From: Ottowia sp. SB7-C50
Lineage (GTDB): Bacteria > Pseudomonadota > Gammaproteobacteria > Burkholderiales > Burkholderiaceae_C
Direction of reading: 5' to 3'
Assembly (NCBI RefSeq): GCF_033110285.1
Contig: NZ_CP136995.1
Location: forward strand, 992,001 to 1,056,000
Length of the DNA stretch: 64,000 bases
Shown here one piece after another: positions 1 through 8,861 of this stretch (its first letter is position 1; each line of letters opens with the position of its first letter). The notes beneath the pieces are model-generated. The model did no database searches. It saw only the letters and a list, made by a program, of their open reading frames with translations, and was not told where the DNA came from. The translations under genes and the position numbers were made by a program.

Positions 1-527
1 TGGATGTGCAGACCTACTTCTTCCGCCGCACCAACATGAACGCGCTGGGCCAGCCGCGCTCGTGGACCGACCACCTGCTGTGGCACCACGCCGCGCACAC
101 GGTGGACCTGTTCGCCTACCAGTGCGGCTCGCCCATCGTCAAGGCCAACGCCGTGCAGGGGCCGATCCACAAGGACCTGGGCATCGCCATGGACATGAGC
201 ATCCAGCTGCAGGCCGCCAACGGCGCCATCTGCACGCTGTCCCTCAGCTTCAACAACGACGGCCCGCTGGGCACCTTCTTTCGCTACATCGGCGACACGG
301 CGACCTACATCGCCCGCTACGACGACCTGGTGCAGACGCACGCCAAGGGTCCGGAGACGGTGGTCGATGTGAGCAAGGTCGATGTGTCGATGAACGGCAT
401 CGAGCTGCAGGACCGCGAGTTCTTTGCCGCCATCCGCGAAGGCCGCGAACCCAACAGCAGCGTGGCGCAGGTGCTGGCCTGCTACCAGGTGCTGCACGAC
501 CTGGAGCAGCAGCTGAATGCTGCATAA
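1..527 (+). CDS. ligC: 4-carboxy-2-hydroxymuconate-6-semialdehyde dehydrogenase, 3' part
   Basis: The reading frame is open from the window edge and ends at 527, giving about the last 175 residues of a Gfo/Idh/MocA-family oxidoreductase. The stretch RRTNMNALGQPRSWTDHLLW followed by HTVDLF, and later GIAMDMS, LSLSFNNDGPLGTFFRY and NGIELQDREFFAA, match what I know of LigC/PmdC. This NADP-dependent enzyme oxidises the ring-cleavage product of protocatechuate 4,5-dioxygenase to 2-pyrone-4,6-dicarboxylate. The N-terminal Rossmann half lies outside the window, so the start cannot be assigned. The other genes of the pathway would be expected to the left. The stop codon lies in the dispersed repeat that follows. 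The assignment rests on remembered family motifs. Confidence 0.85.
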   Translation, partial: DVQTYFFRRTNMNALGQPRSWTDHLLWHHAAHTVDLFAYQCGSPIVKANAVQGPIHKDLGIAMDMSIQLQAANGAICTLSLSFNNDGPLGTFFRYIGDTATYIARYDDLVQTHAKGPETVVDVSKVDVSMNGIELQDREFFAAIREGREPNSSVAQVLACYQVLHDLEQQLNAA

Positions 528-570
528 ATGATAGCTGAATGCGCTTGTCCTGCAAGCGCCAGCGGCCAAT
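525..570 (+). repeat. ATAGCT/AGCGCTTG dispersed repeat, copy 1
   Basis: A short element with GATAGCT, then GCGCTTG, a few bases, and CAAGCGC, followed by AGCGGCC. The GCGCTTG/CAAGCGC part can form a hairpin. The same layout recurs at least ten times in this window. The ligC stop codon is its first triplet. A role as terminator or mRNA 3' end stabiliser is possible but not shown. Confidence 0.7.
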
Positions 571-583
571 TTACCATTGAAAC

Positions 584-1612
584 ATGAAACAGCGCGCATT
601 GGGTCCGTTCCAGGTCGGCGCCATCGGCCTGGGCTGCATGAACATCTGCCATGCCTATGGCACGCCCATTTCGGCCGACGAGGCCGAGCGCGTGCTGCGC
701 GGCGCGCTCGATGCCGGCTGCACGCACTTCGAAACCGCCGCGCTGTACGGCTTCGGTGTCAGCGAATCGCTGGTGGGCCGCGTACTGGGTCCGCAGCGCA
801 GCCGCTTCACCCTGGCCAGCAAATGCGGCATGACGGTGGAGGCAGGCGATGGCAGCGTGAAGCCCGGCCGCGTGATCGACGGGCGGCCCGAGTCGCTGCG
901 CGCGACCTGCGAAGGCTCGCTGCGGCGCCTGAAGACCGACGTGATCGACCTGTACTACCTGCACCGCTGGGACAAGCAGGTGCCCATCGAAGACAGCGTG
1001 GGCGCGCTGTCCGACCTGGTGCGCGCGGGCAAGATCCGCACCATCGGCCTGTCCGAAGTGTCCGCGGCCACGCTGCGCCGGGCGCACGCGGTGCACCCCA
1101 TTGCTGCGCTGCAGACCGAATATTCGCTGTGGACGCGCAATCCCGAAATCGCCGTGCTGCAGGCCTGCCGCGACCTGGGCGTGAGCTTTGTCGCCTTCAG
1201 CCCGCTGGGGCGCGGCTTCCTGGCCGGCGCGTTGCCTGATGTGGCGGCGGTCGAGGCCCTGCCCGACAAGGACATCCGACGCCCCATGCCGCGCTTTGCG
1301 CCCGATCATCACGCGCGCAACCTGCCGCTGCTGGCGTCGTACCGTCAACTGGCCGACGAAGCCGGCTGCACGCCCGCGCAGCTGGCGCTCGCCTGGCTGC
1401 TGCACCAGAGCGACGACGTGCTGCCGATTCCGGGCACGCGCTCGCTCGCGCACGCCATCGAGAACTTCGGCGCCGCCGACGTCGCGCTCGACAGCGCCCT
1501 GCTGGCGCGGCTGGACGCGCTCATCAACCAGCGCACGGTCAGCGGCCATCGCTATGCCGAACAGGCCCGGCGCGAGGTCGACACCGAAGATTTCGGCGCC
1601 ACGCCCGGCTGA
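584..1612 (+). CDS. aldo/keto reductase
   Basis: The predicted 342-residue protein has the NAD(P)H-dependent aldo/keto reductase (TIM barrel) layout: an N-terminal LGLGxM-like strand, catalytic Tyr55 in the motif ETAALYG, Lys80 in ASKCG and His127 in YYLHRWD. C-terminal motifs include SPLGRGFLAG and the helix region ending in IPGTRS, typical of the cofactor-binding end. The usual active-site Asp of the DTAxxYG motif is Glu50 here. The gene starts at an ATG just after the repeat that follows ligC and is not obviously co-translated with it. Its substrate cannot be told; a link to aromatic catabolism is suggested only by position. Confidence 0.85.
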   Translation: MKQRALGPFQVGAIGLGCMNICHAYGTPISADEAERVLRGALDAGCTHFETAALYGFGVSESLVGRVLGPQRSRFTLASKCGMTVEAGDGSVKPGRVIDGRPESLRATCEGSLRRLKTDVIDLYYLHRWDKQVPIEDSVGALSDLVRAGKIRTIGLSEVSAATLRRAHAVHPIAALQTEYSLWTRNPEIAVLQACRDLGVSFVAFSPLGRGFLAGALPDVAAVEALPDKDIRRPMPRFAPDHHARNLPLLASYRQLADEAGCTPAQLALAWLLHQSDDVLPIPGTRSLAHAIENFGAADVALDSALLARLDALINQRTVSGHRYAEQARREVDTEDFGATPG

Positions 1613-1713
1613 AAAATAACGAAACAAACCGAGACCGCGCCGAGAAGACGCCGCGCCCTGCGGCCGGCACCATGACGGACATGTTCAACACGCTCACGAC
1701 AAGGAGCACCGTC

Positions 1714-2193
1714 ATGAAAACCTGGATCAAACGCACCCTCATCGGCCTGACCGGCGCCGTCATCGCGCTGGGCGGCGTGGCCGCCTGCGGCCACCGCATG
1801 CACCACGGCATGGGCAGCCACGCCACGCCCGAGCAGCAGGCCGAATGGCGCGGCAAGATGGTCGACCGCATCGCCGGCAAGCTGGACCTGGACGCCGCGC
1901 AAAAAGCCAAGCTTGCCACGCTGGGCGAAAAGCTGCACACGCAGCGCCTGGCCGTGCGCGGCGGCGCCGATCCGCGCGCCGACGTGCAGGCGCTGGTGTC
2001 CGGCACGACCTTCGACCGCGCGAAGGCGCAGGCCCTGGTGCAGCAGAAGACCGACGCCGTGCGCGCCGGCAGCCCCGAAGTGATCGCCGCGCTGGGCGAC
2101 TTCTACGACAGCCTGAACCCCACGCAGCAGCAGAAGGTGCGCGAATTCATGCAGCGGCGCGGGCGCTGGGGCCACGGCGGGCCGCGCGGGTGA
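1714..2193 (+). CDS. Spy/CpxP-like periplasmic lipoprotein
   Basis: The start chosen is the ATG at 1714 because AAGGAG lies 8 bases upstream; an upstream in-frame ATG at 1672 lacks this. The 159-residue product begins MKTWIKR, then a hydrophobic segment ending in a lipobox-like VAAC, so it may be a lipid-anchored exported protein. The mature part is His/Met-rich at its start (HRMHHGMGSH) and then helical, with the LDLDAAQKAKL and LNPTQQQKVREF segments that resemble the paired LTxxQ motifs of Spy/CpxP/CnrX-type metal-sensing chaperones. It stands directly upstream of a two-component system, as cpxP-like genes often do, and is probably its target or modulator. Confidence 0.7.
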   Translation: MKTWIKRTLIGLTGAVIALGGVAACGHRMHHGMGSHATPEQQAEWRGKMVDRIAGKLDLDAAQKAKLATLGEKLHTQRLAVRGGADPRADVQALVSGTTFDRAKAQALVQQKTDAVRAGSPEVIAALGDFYDSLNPTQQQKVREFMQRRGRWGHGGPRG

Positions 2194-2221
2194 CGTGAAC
2201 GCGCGGGTCGGAGGAGTTCGC

Positions 2222-2653
2222 ATGGACGCGCACGCACCCCCAGCCCATGGCGCCGTGATCGACGCGCCGCGTCGATGGCTGCGGTTGGAAGGCGCGCTGG
2301 TCGCCACGGTCGCCACGCTGGCTTACGCTAAAGCGGGCGGCGGCTGGGGCGAGTTCGCCGCGTGGCTGCTGCTGCCCGACGTCGCGTTGCTGGCCTATGT
2401 GGCCGGCCCGCGCGCCGGGGCCATGGCGTACAACCTGGCCCACACGGCTGCCGTGCCGCTCGCCTTGGCGGGCGCGGGTCTGCTCGGCGCTGAAACGATG
2501 GCCTTGAAAGCGGCGCTAATCTGGTGGGCGCACATCGGCTTTGACCGCGCCCTGGGCTTTGGCCTCAAATACCCCAGCGGCTTTGGCGACACGCATCTGG
2601 GTCGGCTGGGCGGCCGCGCCACAATCCACCCCCCATGCCCCGCATCCTGCTGA
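2222..2653 (+). CDS. DUF4260-type small membrane protein
   Basis: A predicted 143-residue hydrophobic protein with about three to four membrane segments; the motifs LLLPDVALLAYVAGPRAGA, YNLAHT and HIGFDRALGFGLKYPSGFGDTHLG recall the DUF4260 family, whose function is unknown. The ATG at 2222 is preceded by GGAGGAG, which decides the start over an upstream GTG at 2195. The 3' end overlaps the next gene by 19 bases, so translation is probably coupled to the response regulator. Its place between the Spy-like gene and the two-component genes suggests co-transcription, perhaps in envelope stress, but that is inference. Confidence 0.65.
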   Translation: MDAHAPPAHGAVIDAPRRWLRLEGALVATVATLAYAKAGGGWGEFAAWLLLPDVALLAYVAGPRAGAMAYNLAHTAAVPLALAGAGLLGAETMALKAALIWWAHIGFDRALGFGLKYPSGFGDTHLGRLGGRATIHPPCPASC

Positions 2654-3315
2654 TCGATGACGACGCCGAACTGGGCGGTCCGCTGGCCGCCTATTTCGCG
2701 CGCTTCGATCTGGCGTTGGAACACGCGCTGGCGCCCAGTGCCGGACTGGCGCGGCTGTCAGAAGGCGGCTTCGACGCCGTCATCCTCGACGTCATGCTGC
2801 CCGAGATGGATGGCTTTCAGCTGTGCCGCACCATCCGCCAGGGCAGCGACATCCCGATCCTGATGCTGACCGCGCGCGGCGAGCTGACCGACCGCGTGGT
2901 GGGGCTGGAGCTGGGTGCCGACGATTACCTGCCCAAGCCGTTCGAGCCGCGCGAGCTGGTGGCGCGCGTGCAGACCATCCTGCGCCGCCGCGTCGCCGTG
3001 CCGCCAGCGGCCCATGCGCTGCACTTTGACGGCCTCAGCGTCGACGCCGCCACACGCACCGTGCGCCGGCTGGGCCAGCCGGTGGAATTGACCAGCACAG
3101 AGTTCGACCTGCTGCACCTGCTGGCGCGCTCGCCCGGCAGCGTGTTCAGCCGCGACGACATCCTGTCGGCGCTGCGCGGGCACGACGCCGACCTGTACAC
3201 CCGCGCGGTGGACATCGTGGTCAGCCGCCTGCGCAAGAAGCTGGAGCCGCTGGACGCCATCAAGACCCTGCGAAACGCCGGTTACACGCTGGCGCTGGCG
3301 CGGCGCGCGCCATGA
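2635..3315 (+). CDS. OmpR/CpxR-family response regulator
   Basis: This 226-residue protein has an N-terminal receiver domain with the acidic pocket Asp8-Asp10, phospho-acceptor Asp52 in LDVMLPEMDG, the conserved Thr79 and Lys101 in PKPFEPRE, followed by a winged-helix DNA-binding domain (about residues 130-222; ELTSTEFDLL and DIVVSRLRKKLEP). It overlaps the sensor kinase gene by ATGA, so the two are a translationally coupled pair. The receiver resembles CpxR/RstA. With the Spy/CpxP-like lipoprotein just upstream it probably controls an envelope-stress or metal response, although no operator was identified. Confidence 0.9.
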   Translation: MPRILLIDDDAELGGPLAAYFARFDLALEHALAPSAGLARLSEGGFDAVILDVMLPEMDGFQLCRTIRQGSDIPILMLTARGELTDRVVGLELGADDYLPKPFEPRELVARVQTILRRRVAVPPAAHALHFDGLSVDAATRTVRRLGQPVELTSTEFDLLHLLARSPGSVFSRDDILSALRGHDADLYTRAVDIVVSRLRKKLEPLDAIKTLRNAGYTLALARRAP

Positions 3316-4658
3316 GCGCCGGCGGCAGGCCCGGCTGGTGGCGGCGCGCGCGCCATTCGCTGCGCGTGCGGCTGGTGCTGCTGTTCGTGCTGCTGGCGCT
3401 GGCGATGAGCGCGGCGTTTCTGGGCGGCATCGGCCGCGCGTTCTCGGTGGGCTGGCGCGCGGCGGTCGATCCGCTGGTGGGCGACTACGCCGACCGGCTG
3501 GTGGCCGACATCGGCTCGCCCCCGCGCATCGACCGCGCACGCGCCCTGGCCGAGCAGCTGCCGGTGGTGATTCGCATCGAAGGCCCGCAGGTCAATTGGG
3601 CGTCGGGCCCGGCACCACGCCACCGGCCGCCGTGGGCGCAGGGCGAGGGCGAGGGCGCCGAGCGCCGCGCGGTGGTGCGCCAGACCGCCGACGGCCACCG
3701 CATCACGCTGTCATTGCGCGCGCGTGCCGAACACGACGAGCCGCGCCGCACGGTGTGGATCACGCTGGCGGCGCTGCTGGCGTTGACGGCGCTGGCCTAC
3801 GCGGCCGTGCACCGCATGCTGCGGCCGATCCACGACATCGGTGCCGGGGTGCGCCGCTTCGGCGCCGGCCAGTTCGAGCCGCCCATCGACGTGCCGCACG
3901 CGCGCCACCCCGACGAGCTGAGCGAGCTGGCGCGCAGCGTGAACCAGATGGCCGCCGACATCCGCCAGATGCTGGACGCCAAGCGCGGCCTGCTGCTGGC
4001 CATCAGCCACGAACTGCGCAGCCCGCTGACCCGCGCGCGCCTGAACGCCGAACTGCTGCCCGACGACGCCGCCACCGAGCCGACCCGCGCCGCGCTGCTG
4101 CGCGACCTGGCCCTGATGCGTGAACTGATCGCCGACCTGCTGGAGAGCGAGCGCCTGGCCAGCCCGCACGCCGCCTTGCAGCGCGAGCCGACCGATGTGG
4201 CGGCGCTGGCGCGCGAGCTGCTGGCGTCCGTGGCCGCCGCGCACCCTGCCGCACCGGCGGTGGCCCTGCACGTGGACGCCGGCCTGCCGCCCGCGCTGCG
4301 GCTGGACGCGGGCCGTGTGCGCCTGCTGCTGCGCAACCTGCTCGACAACGCCCTGCGCCACAGCCCGGGCGATGCGGCGCCGCCTGCGCTTCACCTGGGT
4401 CCGATGCCCGGCGGCGGCGTCGCCATCGAGGTGCGCGACCATGGCCCCGGCGTGCTGCCCGAGCAACTGGCGCACCTGTCGGAGCCGTTCTATCGCACCG
4501 ACAGCGCGCGCCAGCGCGGCACCGGCGGCGTCGGCCTGGGGCTGTACCTGGTGCGGCTGGTGGCGCAGGCGCACGGAGGCGCGATGAGCGTGCGCAACGC
4601 CTCGCCGGGGCTGGCGATACGGGTCGATCTGCCGACGGAGCCCGCGGTGTCGAAGTGA
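3312..4658 (+). CDS. CpxA-like sensor histidine kinase
   Basis: A 448-residue inner-membrane kinase. Two hydrophobic segments (about residues 18-38 and 149-166) flank a periplasmic sensing region of about 110 residues that includes a Pro/His/Glu-rich stretch. After the second segment come a HAMP linker, the dimerisation/phosphotransfer helix with His233 in ISHELRSPLTRARLN, and an ATPase domain with N-box LLRNLLDNALRHSPG, G1 DHGPGVLPEQ and G2 GTGGVGLGLYLV. It overlaps the response regulator by 4 bases. The family is known to phosphorylate the partner Asp; the signal here is unknown, probably envelope damage or metal given the neighbouring Spy-like gene. Confidence 0.9.
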   Translation: MSAGGRPGWWRRARHSLRVRLVLLFVLLALAMSAAFLGGIGRAFSVGWRAAVDPLVGDYADRLVADIGSPPRIDRARALAEQLPVVIRIEGPQVNWASGPAPRHRPPWAQGEGEGAERRAVVRQTADGHRITLSLRARAEHDEPRRTVWITLAALLALTALAYAAVHRMLRPIHDIGAGVRRFGAGQFEPPIDVPHARHPDELSELARSVNQMAADIRQMLDAKRGLLLAISHELRSPLTRARLNAELLPDDAATEPTRAALLRDLALMRELIADLLESERLASPHAALQREPTDVAALARELLASVAAAHPAAPAVALHVDAGLPPALRLDAGRVRLLLRNLLDNALRHSPGDAAPPALHLGPMPGGGVAIEVRDHGPGVLPEQLAHLSEPFYRTDSARQRGTGGVGLGLYLVRLVAQAHGGAMSVRNASPGLAIRVDLPTEPAVSK

Positions 4659-4665
4659 CGTGAAG

Positions 4666-4712
4666 CTGCTAAAAAGATAGCACTCAGCGCGCCATGGACA
4701 AGCGCCAGGGGC
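4666..4712 (+). repeat. ATAGCT/AGCGCTTG dispersed repeat, copy 2 (degenerate)
   Basis: Directly after the kinase gene comes AAAAAGATAGCACTCAGCGC and then ACAAGCGCCAGGGGC, a degenerate version of the element at 525-570. It sits between two convergent genes. Confidence 0.55.
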
Positions 4713-4761
4713 ACGGAAGGCGCTTGTTGGGACGATGAAAGGGCGCTCGTCGCGCCGCGCC

Positions 4762-7162
4762 TCAGGCGCCGGCCGGCAATGCGGCGGTGCCCGCGGGCGC
4801 CTTGTCATCGCCTTGCTGCGCCACGCGCTTTTCGACGGCGCTCATGACTTCGGTGGCCATGTTTTCGAGCAACAGCACGTCGCGCGGCGTCAGGGTGCGC
4901 GGCTCGGTGTCCAGCAGGCACAGGGTGCCCAGTACCAGGCCGTCGTCGCCCTGCAGCGGCGCGCCGGCGTAGAAGCGGATGCCGCGCTCCTTCAGCACCG
5001 GGTTGGCGGCGAAGCGCGGGTCGCGCAGCACGTCGGGCACGACCAGCGTCTCGCCGCCGGCCGCCACGTGGCCGCACATCGAGAGCGGGCGCGGCACGCC
5101 GCGTTCGGGCTCGCCGACAGCGGGGCGGCCGGCGGCGCTGGCGTCGCCGTGGGTGATCTGCCAGTCGTCGCTGATCAGCGAGACCAGCGCGAAGGGTGTG
5201 TCGAAGGCGTCGGCGGCGCGCTTGGCAATGGCGTCGAAGCGGCCGCGCAGCGCGGCGTCCAGCACGCCGCTGGCGTGCAGCGCCGCCAGCCGCGCACGCT
5301 CCTTTTCTGGTAGCGGGGCGGGCAGATACGGCATGCCGTCGGCGCGGGTCAGGCGCGATTTCGACTGCGCCACCAGTTCGCCCAGCGACGTCACCAGCGC
5401 GTCGGCGCCGATGGTCTGCACCGGGTCGCCCTCGGCGTCTTCTGTCTGGAAATTCCACGCCGCCAGAATGACCTGCACGTTCGGCCAGTGGCGCTTGAGC
5501 CGGCGCACGAAGTACTTGGCCAGCGTGGTCGGGTCGGGCGAGAAGTAGCATAGGCAGACCATTTCGACGCCCTTCAAATCCAGCCGCGCAAAGTAGTCGG
5601 GCGAGGTGATGCCCACCTGCACCACGCGCGCGCCGATGTCGTGCAGCGAGAGCACATGTGCCGCCATGTCGGCCGCCAGCGAATCGACCGCCCAGCGCCC
5701 GCCGATGCAGGCCACCTGCGTCGGCTGGTTGGCAGGCGGCGGGTATTGTTCGCGCAGCTCTTCCAGCACGCGTTCCATGCCCGAGATGACGCGGTGGCGA
5801 TGCTCGGCCGTGGCCATCGTGTCGTAGCCGCTGGATGCCAGGCGCAGCGCGCCCAGCGCCACTTCGTCGTAGAAGGCCTCGGGCGATACCTCGTCGGCAT
5901 GGTGCACGGCCAGTTCGGCGGCCGATTCCACGTCGCCCGCCAGCAGGCGCTGGTGCAGGCGGGTGGATTCGTCCAGCACGCCCTGGCTGCCCAGCAGCAC
6001 TTCCAGCACGCGCAACTGGGGCAGGTGGTGCCCCAGCACCAACAACACCACCGTGATGGGGGTCGACAGCATCAGCCCGATCGGCCCCCAGAGCGCGGTC
6101 CAGAACATCGCCGCCAGGATCAGCGACAGCGTCGACATGCCGGTGCTGGATCCGTAAAGCCAGGGCTCAATCAGGTTGTTGCTGATCAGCTCCAGCGTGG
6201 CGATGAGCGCCACCGTCCACAGCACCATGTCCCACCCGGGGTCGACGGCAAACGCCATGGTGACTGGAAAGATCGCACCGATCATCGGCCCCAGGTACGG
6301 CACGAAGCGCAGCACCGCCGCCAGCAGGCCCCACACCAGTGCGCCCGGCACGCCGATCAGCAGCAGGCCCAGCGCCATCGGGATGCCGTAGGTCGCGTTG
6401 ACGACCAGTTGCATGGTCAGGTACTTGCTGACGCGCTGCGCGGCGTCGCCCAGGGCGTCGGTGGTGCGGTACAGGTTGCTGCCCAGCAGGCGCAACACCT
6501 TGTCGCGCAGCGCGCCCTTGTCCAGCAGAATCAGCACCACCAGCAACAGCACCACGCCGGCCGTCGCCAATGGGGTGGCGAAGGTCTCGGCCCATGTCAC
6601 CAGGCGCTGCCAGGGCTTGACGCTCTGGCCCACCACTTCGACCTGGGTCGGCTGGCCAGCCTTGAACTTGGGGGGGCTCTTCCTTGCGCTGGCTTTCTTC
6701 GATCTCGCGTTCGACGCGCGTCACCACGCGCGAATAGCGGTCCAGGATGCCCGGCTGGCGCAACTGGTCGCCGAAGCTGCGCAGCTTGCGGGTGATGTTG
6801 GTCTCGTAGACGGGCAGGTCGTTGCCGATCTGGCGCAACTGGGCGAAGATGAAAAAGCCCGTGGCGGCCAGCAGCGCCAGCGTGGCCAGCATGACCATGA
6901 ACACGGCCACGGCACGCGGAATGCCGCGCCGCTTGAGCCACGACACCATCGGGTCAAGCACAAAGCCCACCAGAATCGCCAGCGCCAGCGGCATGAGCAC
7001 GTCGCGCCCGAAGTACAGCGCCGCGACGATGATGGCGGCACTGACCAGCCACGTTGCCAGCGGCTGCCGCGCGGCCTCCGCCGCAGGCTGCGCCGACGCC
7101 GGCCCGTCCACAGGCAAGGGACCGGGGCCGGGCGGCGCGGCGGGGACGGGGCGGTTGGGCAT
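4762..7162 (-). CDS. AI-2E/PerM-family transporter fused to B12-binding-like and GAF domains (frameshifted in this sequence)
   Basis: Joining two frames at the seven-G run 6670-6676 (one base too many) gives a protein of about 799 residues. The N-terminal ~350 residues are a PerM/AI-2E-type permease with hydrophobic segments and motifs such as RFVPYLGPMIGA and NLIEPWLYG. The next ~250 residues look like a degenerate cobalamin-binding fold (CIGGRWAVDSLAADM, then VQVGITSPDYFARLDLKGV), without the DxHxxG motif that ligates B12. The last ~150 residues are a GAF domain (AFDTPFALVSLIS, MCGHVAAGGETLVVPDVL, GTLCLLD). The start is the ATG complementary to 7160-7162. The transport substrate is unknown; the cytoplasmic domains suggest signal-gated transport. 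It is transcribed divergently from the ArnT-like gene. Confidence 0.75.
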
Positions 7163-7285
7163 GCGCAGCGGATTGTCGGCAGCGCCTGCGCGGCGCGCTG
7201 TAGGACGACGGCGTAAGGCCCCGGGACAGCGGGCGAAAGGTGCGCCGTCCTACAATCGCGCGCTTTTGTACTAAACCCTTATCAC

Positions 7286-8822
7286 TTGTCTTTGACCACC
7301 GACGCCCGTGCGCACCTGCCGCGCGCCGTGCTGGCCCTGGCCGCGGTGTATGGGCTGGCGTGGTCGCTGGTGCCGCCGCTGGTGGCGCCGGGCTTTCCGC
7401 TGGACGTGGTCGAAAGCCTGACCTGGGGCCACGAATGGCAATGGGGCTACTACAAGCACCCGCCGCTGGCGCCGTGGGTGCTGTATGCGTTCTATCGCGT
7501 GTTCGGCCGCGCCGGGCCGTACCTGCTGAGCCAGGTCTGCATCGCGGCCACGCTGTGGCTGGTGTGGCTGACGGGCTGCCGCCTGATGTCGCGCGAGCGC
7601 GCGGCGCTGGGGGCGGCGCTCGCCATGGGCACCATCTTCCTGACCCGCCCGGCGCTGGAGTTCAACCACAACGTGGCGCAACTGCCGCTGTGGGCCGGCC
7701 TCGGCTGGGCCTGCCTGGCGGCGCTGCAGGACGGCCGGCTGCGCCACTGGCTGTGGCTGGGTGCGCTGGCCGGCGTGTGCCTGTTGACCAAGTATTCGGG
7801 CGCCATTCTGCTGGCCTGCCTGGGCGCCTACGTGCTGTTTACGCCGCAGCGCCGCGTGCTGCGGTCGGCCGGCCCGTGGCTGGCGGTGCTGCTGGCGCTG
7901 GGGGTGCTGGCGCCGCACCTGCACTGGCTGTGGGCGTATGAAGGCCTGCCCTTTGCCTACGCCAGCCAGCGCGCCGGCGCGGGCGACGGCGACCCGCGCG
8001 CGCATGCGCTGGGCTTCATCGCCATGCAGCTCATCAACCACCTGCCGCTGCTGCTGATCGTGCTGTGGGCCGTGCTGCCGGTGTGGCGTGCGGTGCCACG
8101 CACGGACGCGGCATCGGCTGCGGCGCGGCCGTCGCGCCTGCACACCGACTGGCCGGGCTACCTGCTGGTGCTGGCCCTGGCGCCCGGCGCGCTGGCCGCG
8201 TTGCTGGGGCTGGCCGGGCTGGTCAAGATGCGCGACATGTGGGGTGTGCCGATGTGGACCTTCAGCGGCCTGCTGGTGGCGGCCTGGCTGCCGGCGCCCT
8301 GGCTGCAGCGCGTGCGCCCGCGCCTGTGGCGGGCGCTGGCCGTGTGGCTGGTGCTGATCTCGCTGCTGTCGTGGTCGTACCTGGCCTTTGTTGCGCAGTG
8401 GCGGCAGCGCCCGGTGCGCACCGACTGGCCGTCGGCCGCGCTGGCGGCGCAGGCACAGGCCAGTTGGGACGCGATGTCGACCTGCCGCCTGGGCGCGGTG
8501 GCGGGCGAATACCACCTGGCCGGCGCGCTGGCGGTGGCGCTGTCGCCGCGGCAGCCTTCGGTGCTGATCGAAGGCGACCCGCAGCATTCGCCCTGGATCA
8601 CGCCGCAAGGCCTGCGCGAGCGCGGCGCGCTGTGGGTGTGGCAGGACGAAGCCCCCCGAATCGGCGCCCGCGCCGCTGGACAGCGTGGCACAGGAAGCCG
8701 ACATGCGCGCCCACGACGGCACTTGGACCGTGCCCTGGCCGCGCGAGCCAGCCGGCCGGCCCTTCACCGTGCACTGGCGGGCCTACGTCCCCGCATCGTG
8801 CACACGTGCCCCGGGCGGTTGA
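7286..8822 (+). CDS. ArnT-like glycosyltransferase family 39 membrane protein (frameshifted in this sequence)
   Basis: Removing one C from the run 8652-8657 joins two frames into a protein of about 511 residues ending at TGA 8820-8822. The N-terminal loop FPLDVVESLTWGHEWQWGYY followed by KHPPLAPW, and about ten hydrophobic segments, match the ArnT/PMT-type glycosyltransferases that move sugars from undecaprenyl or dolichyl phosphate carriers in the periplasm; the acidic residues of the first periplasmic loop are present. The likely start is a TTG at 7286 or 7292; no ATG is available at the right place, so the start is uncertain. The acceptor (lipid A, glycan or protein) cannot be told. Confidence 0.75.
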
Positions 8823-8861
8823 CGGCCTGCACTTGCCCCTGCCCGCGGGCGACAATTGCGC

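Noticed and set aside
482..1627. Long minus-strand open frame opposite the aldo/keto reductase
   Set aside because: It is a by-product of GC-rich codon use: Gln/Ala/His/Arg-rich, no recognisable motif, and the plus strand codes for a clear enzyme. The same holds for the long antisense frames opposite gabD (32460-34043), rho (21995-23746), livM/livH (46743-48035), livK (50980-52098) and the sigma-54 activator (52385-53647).
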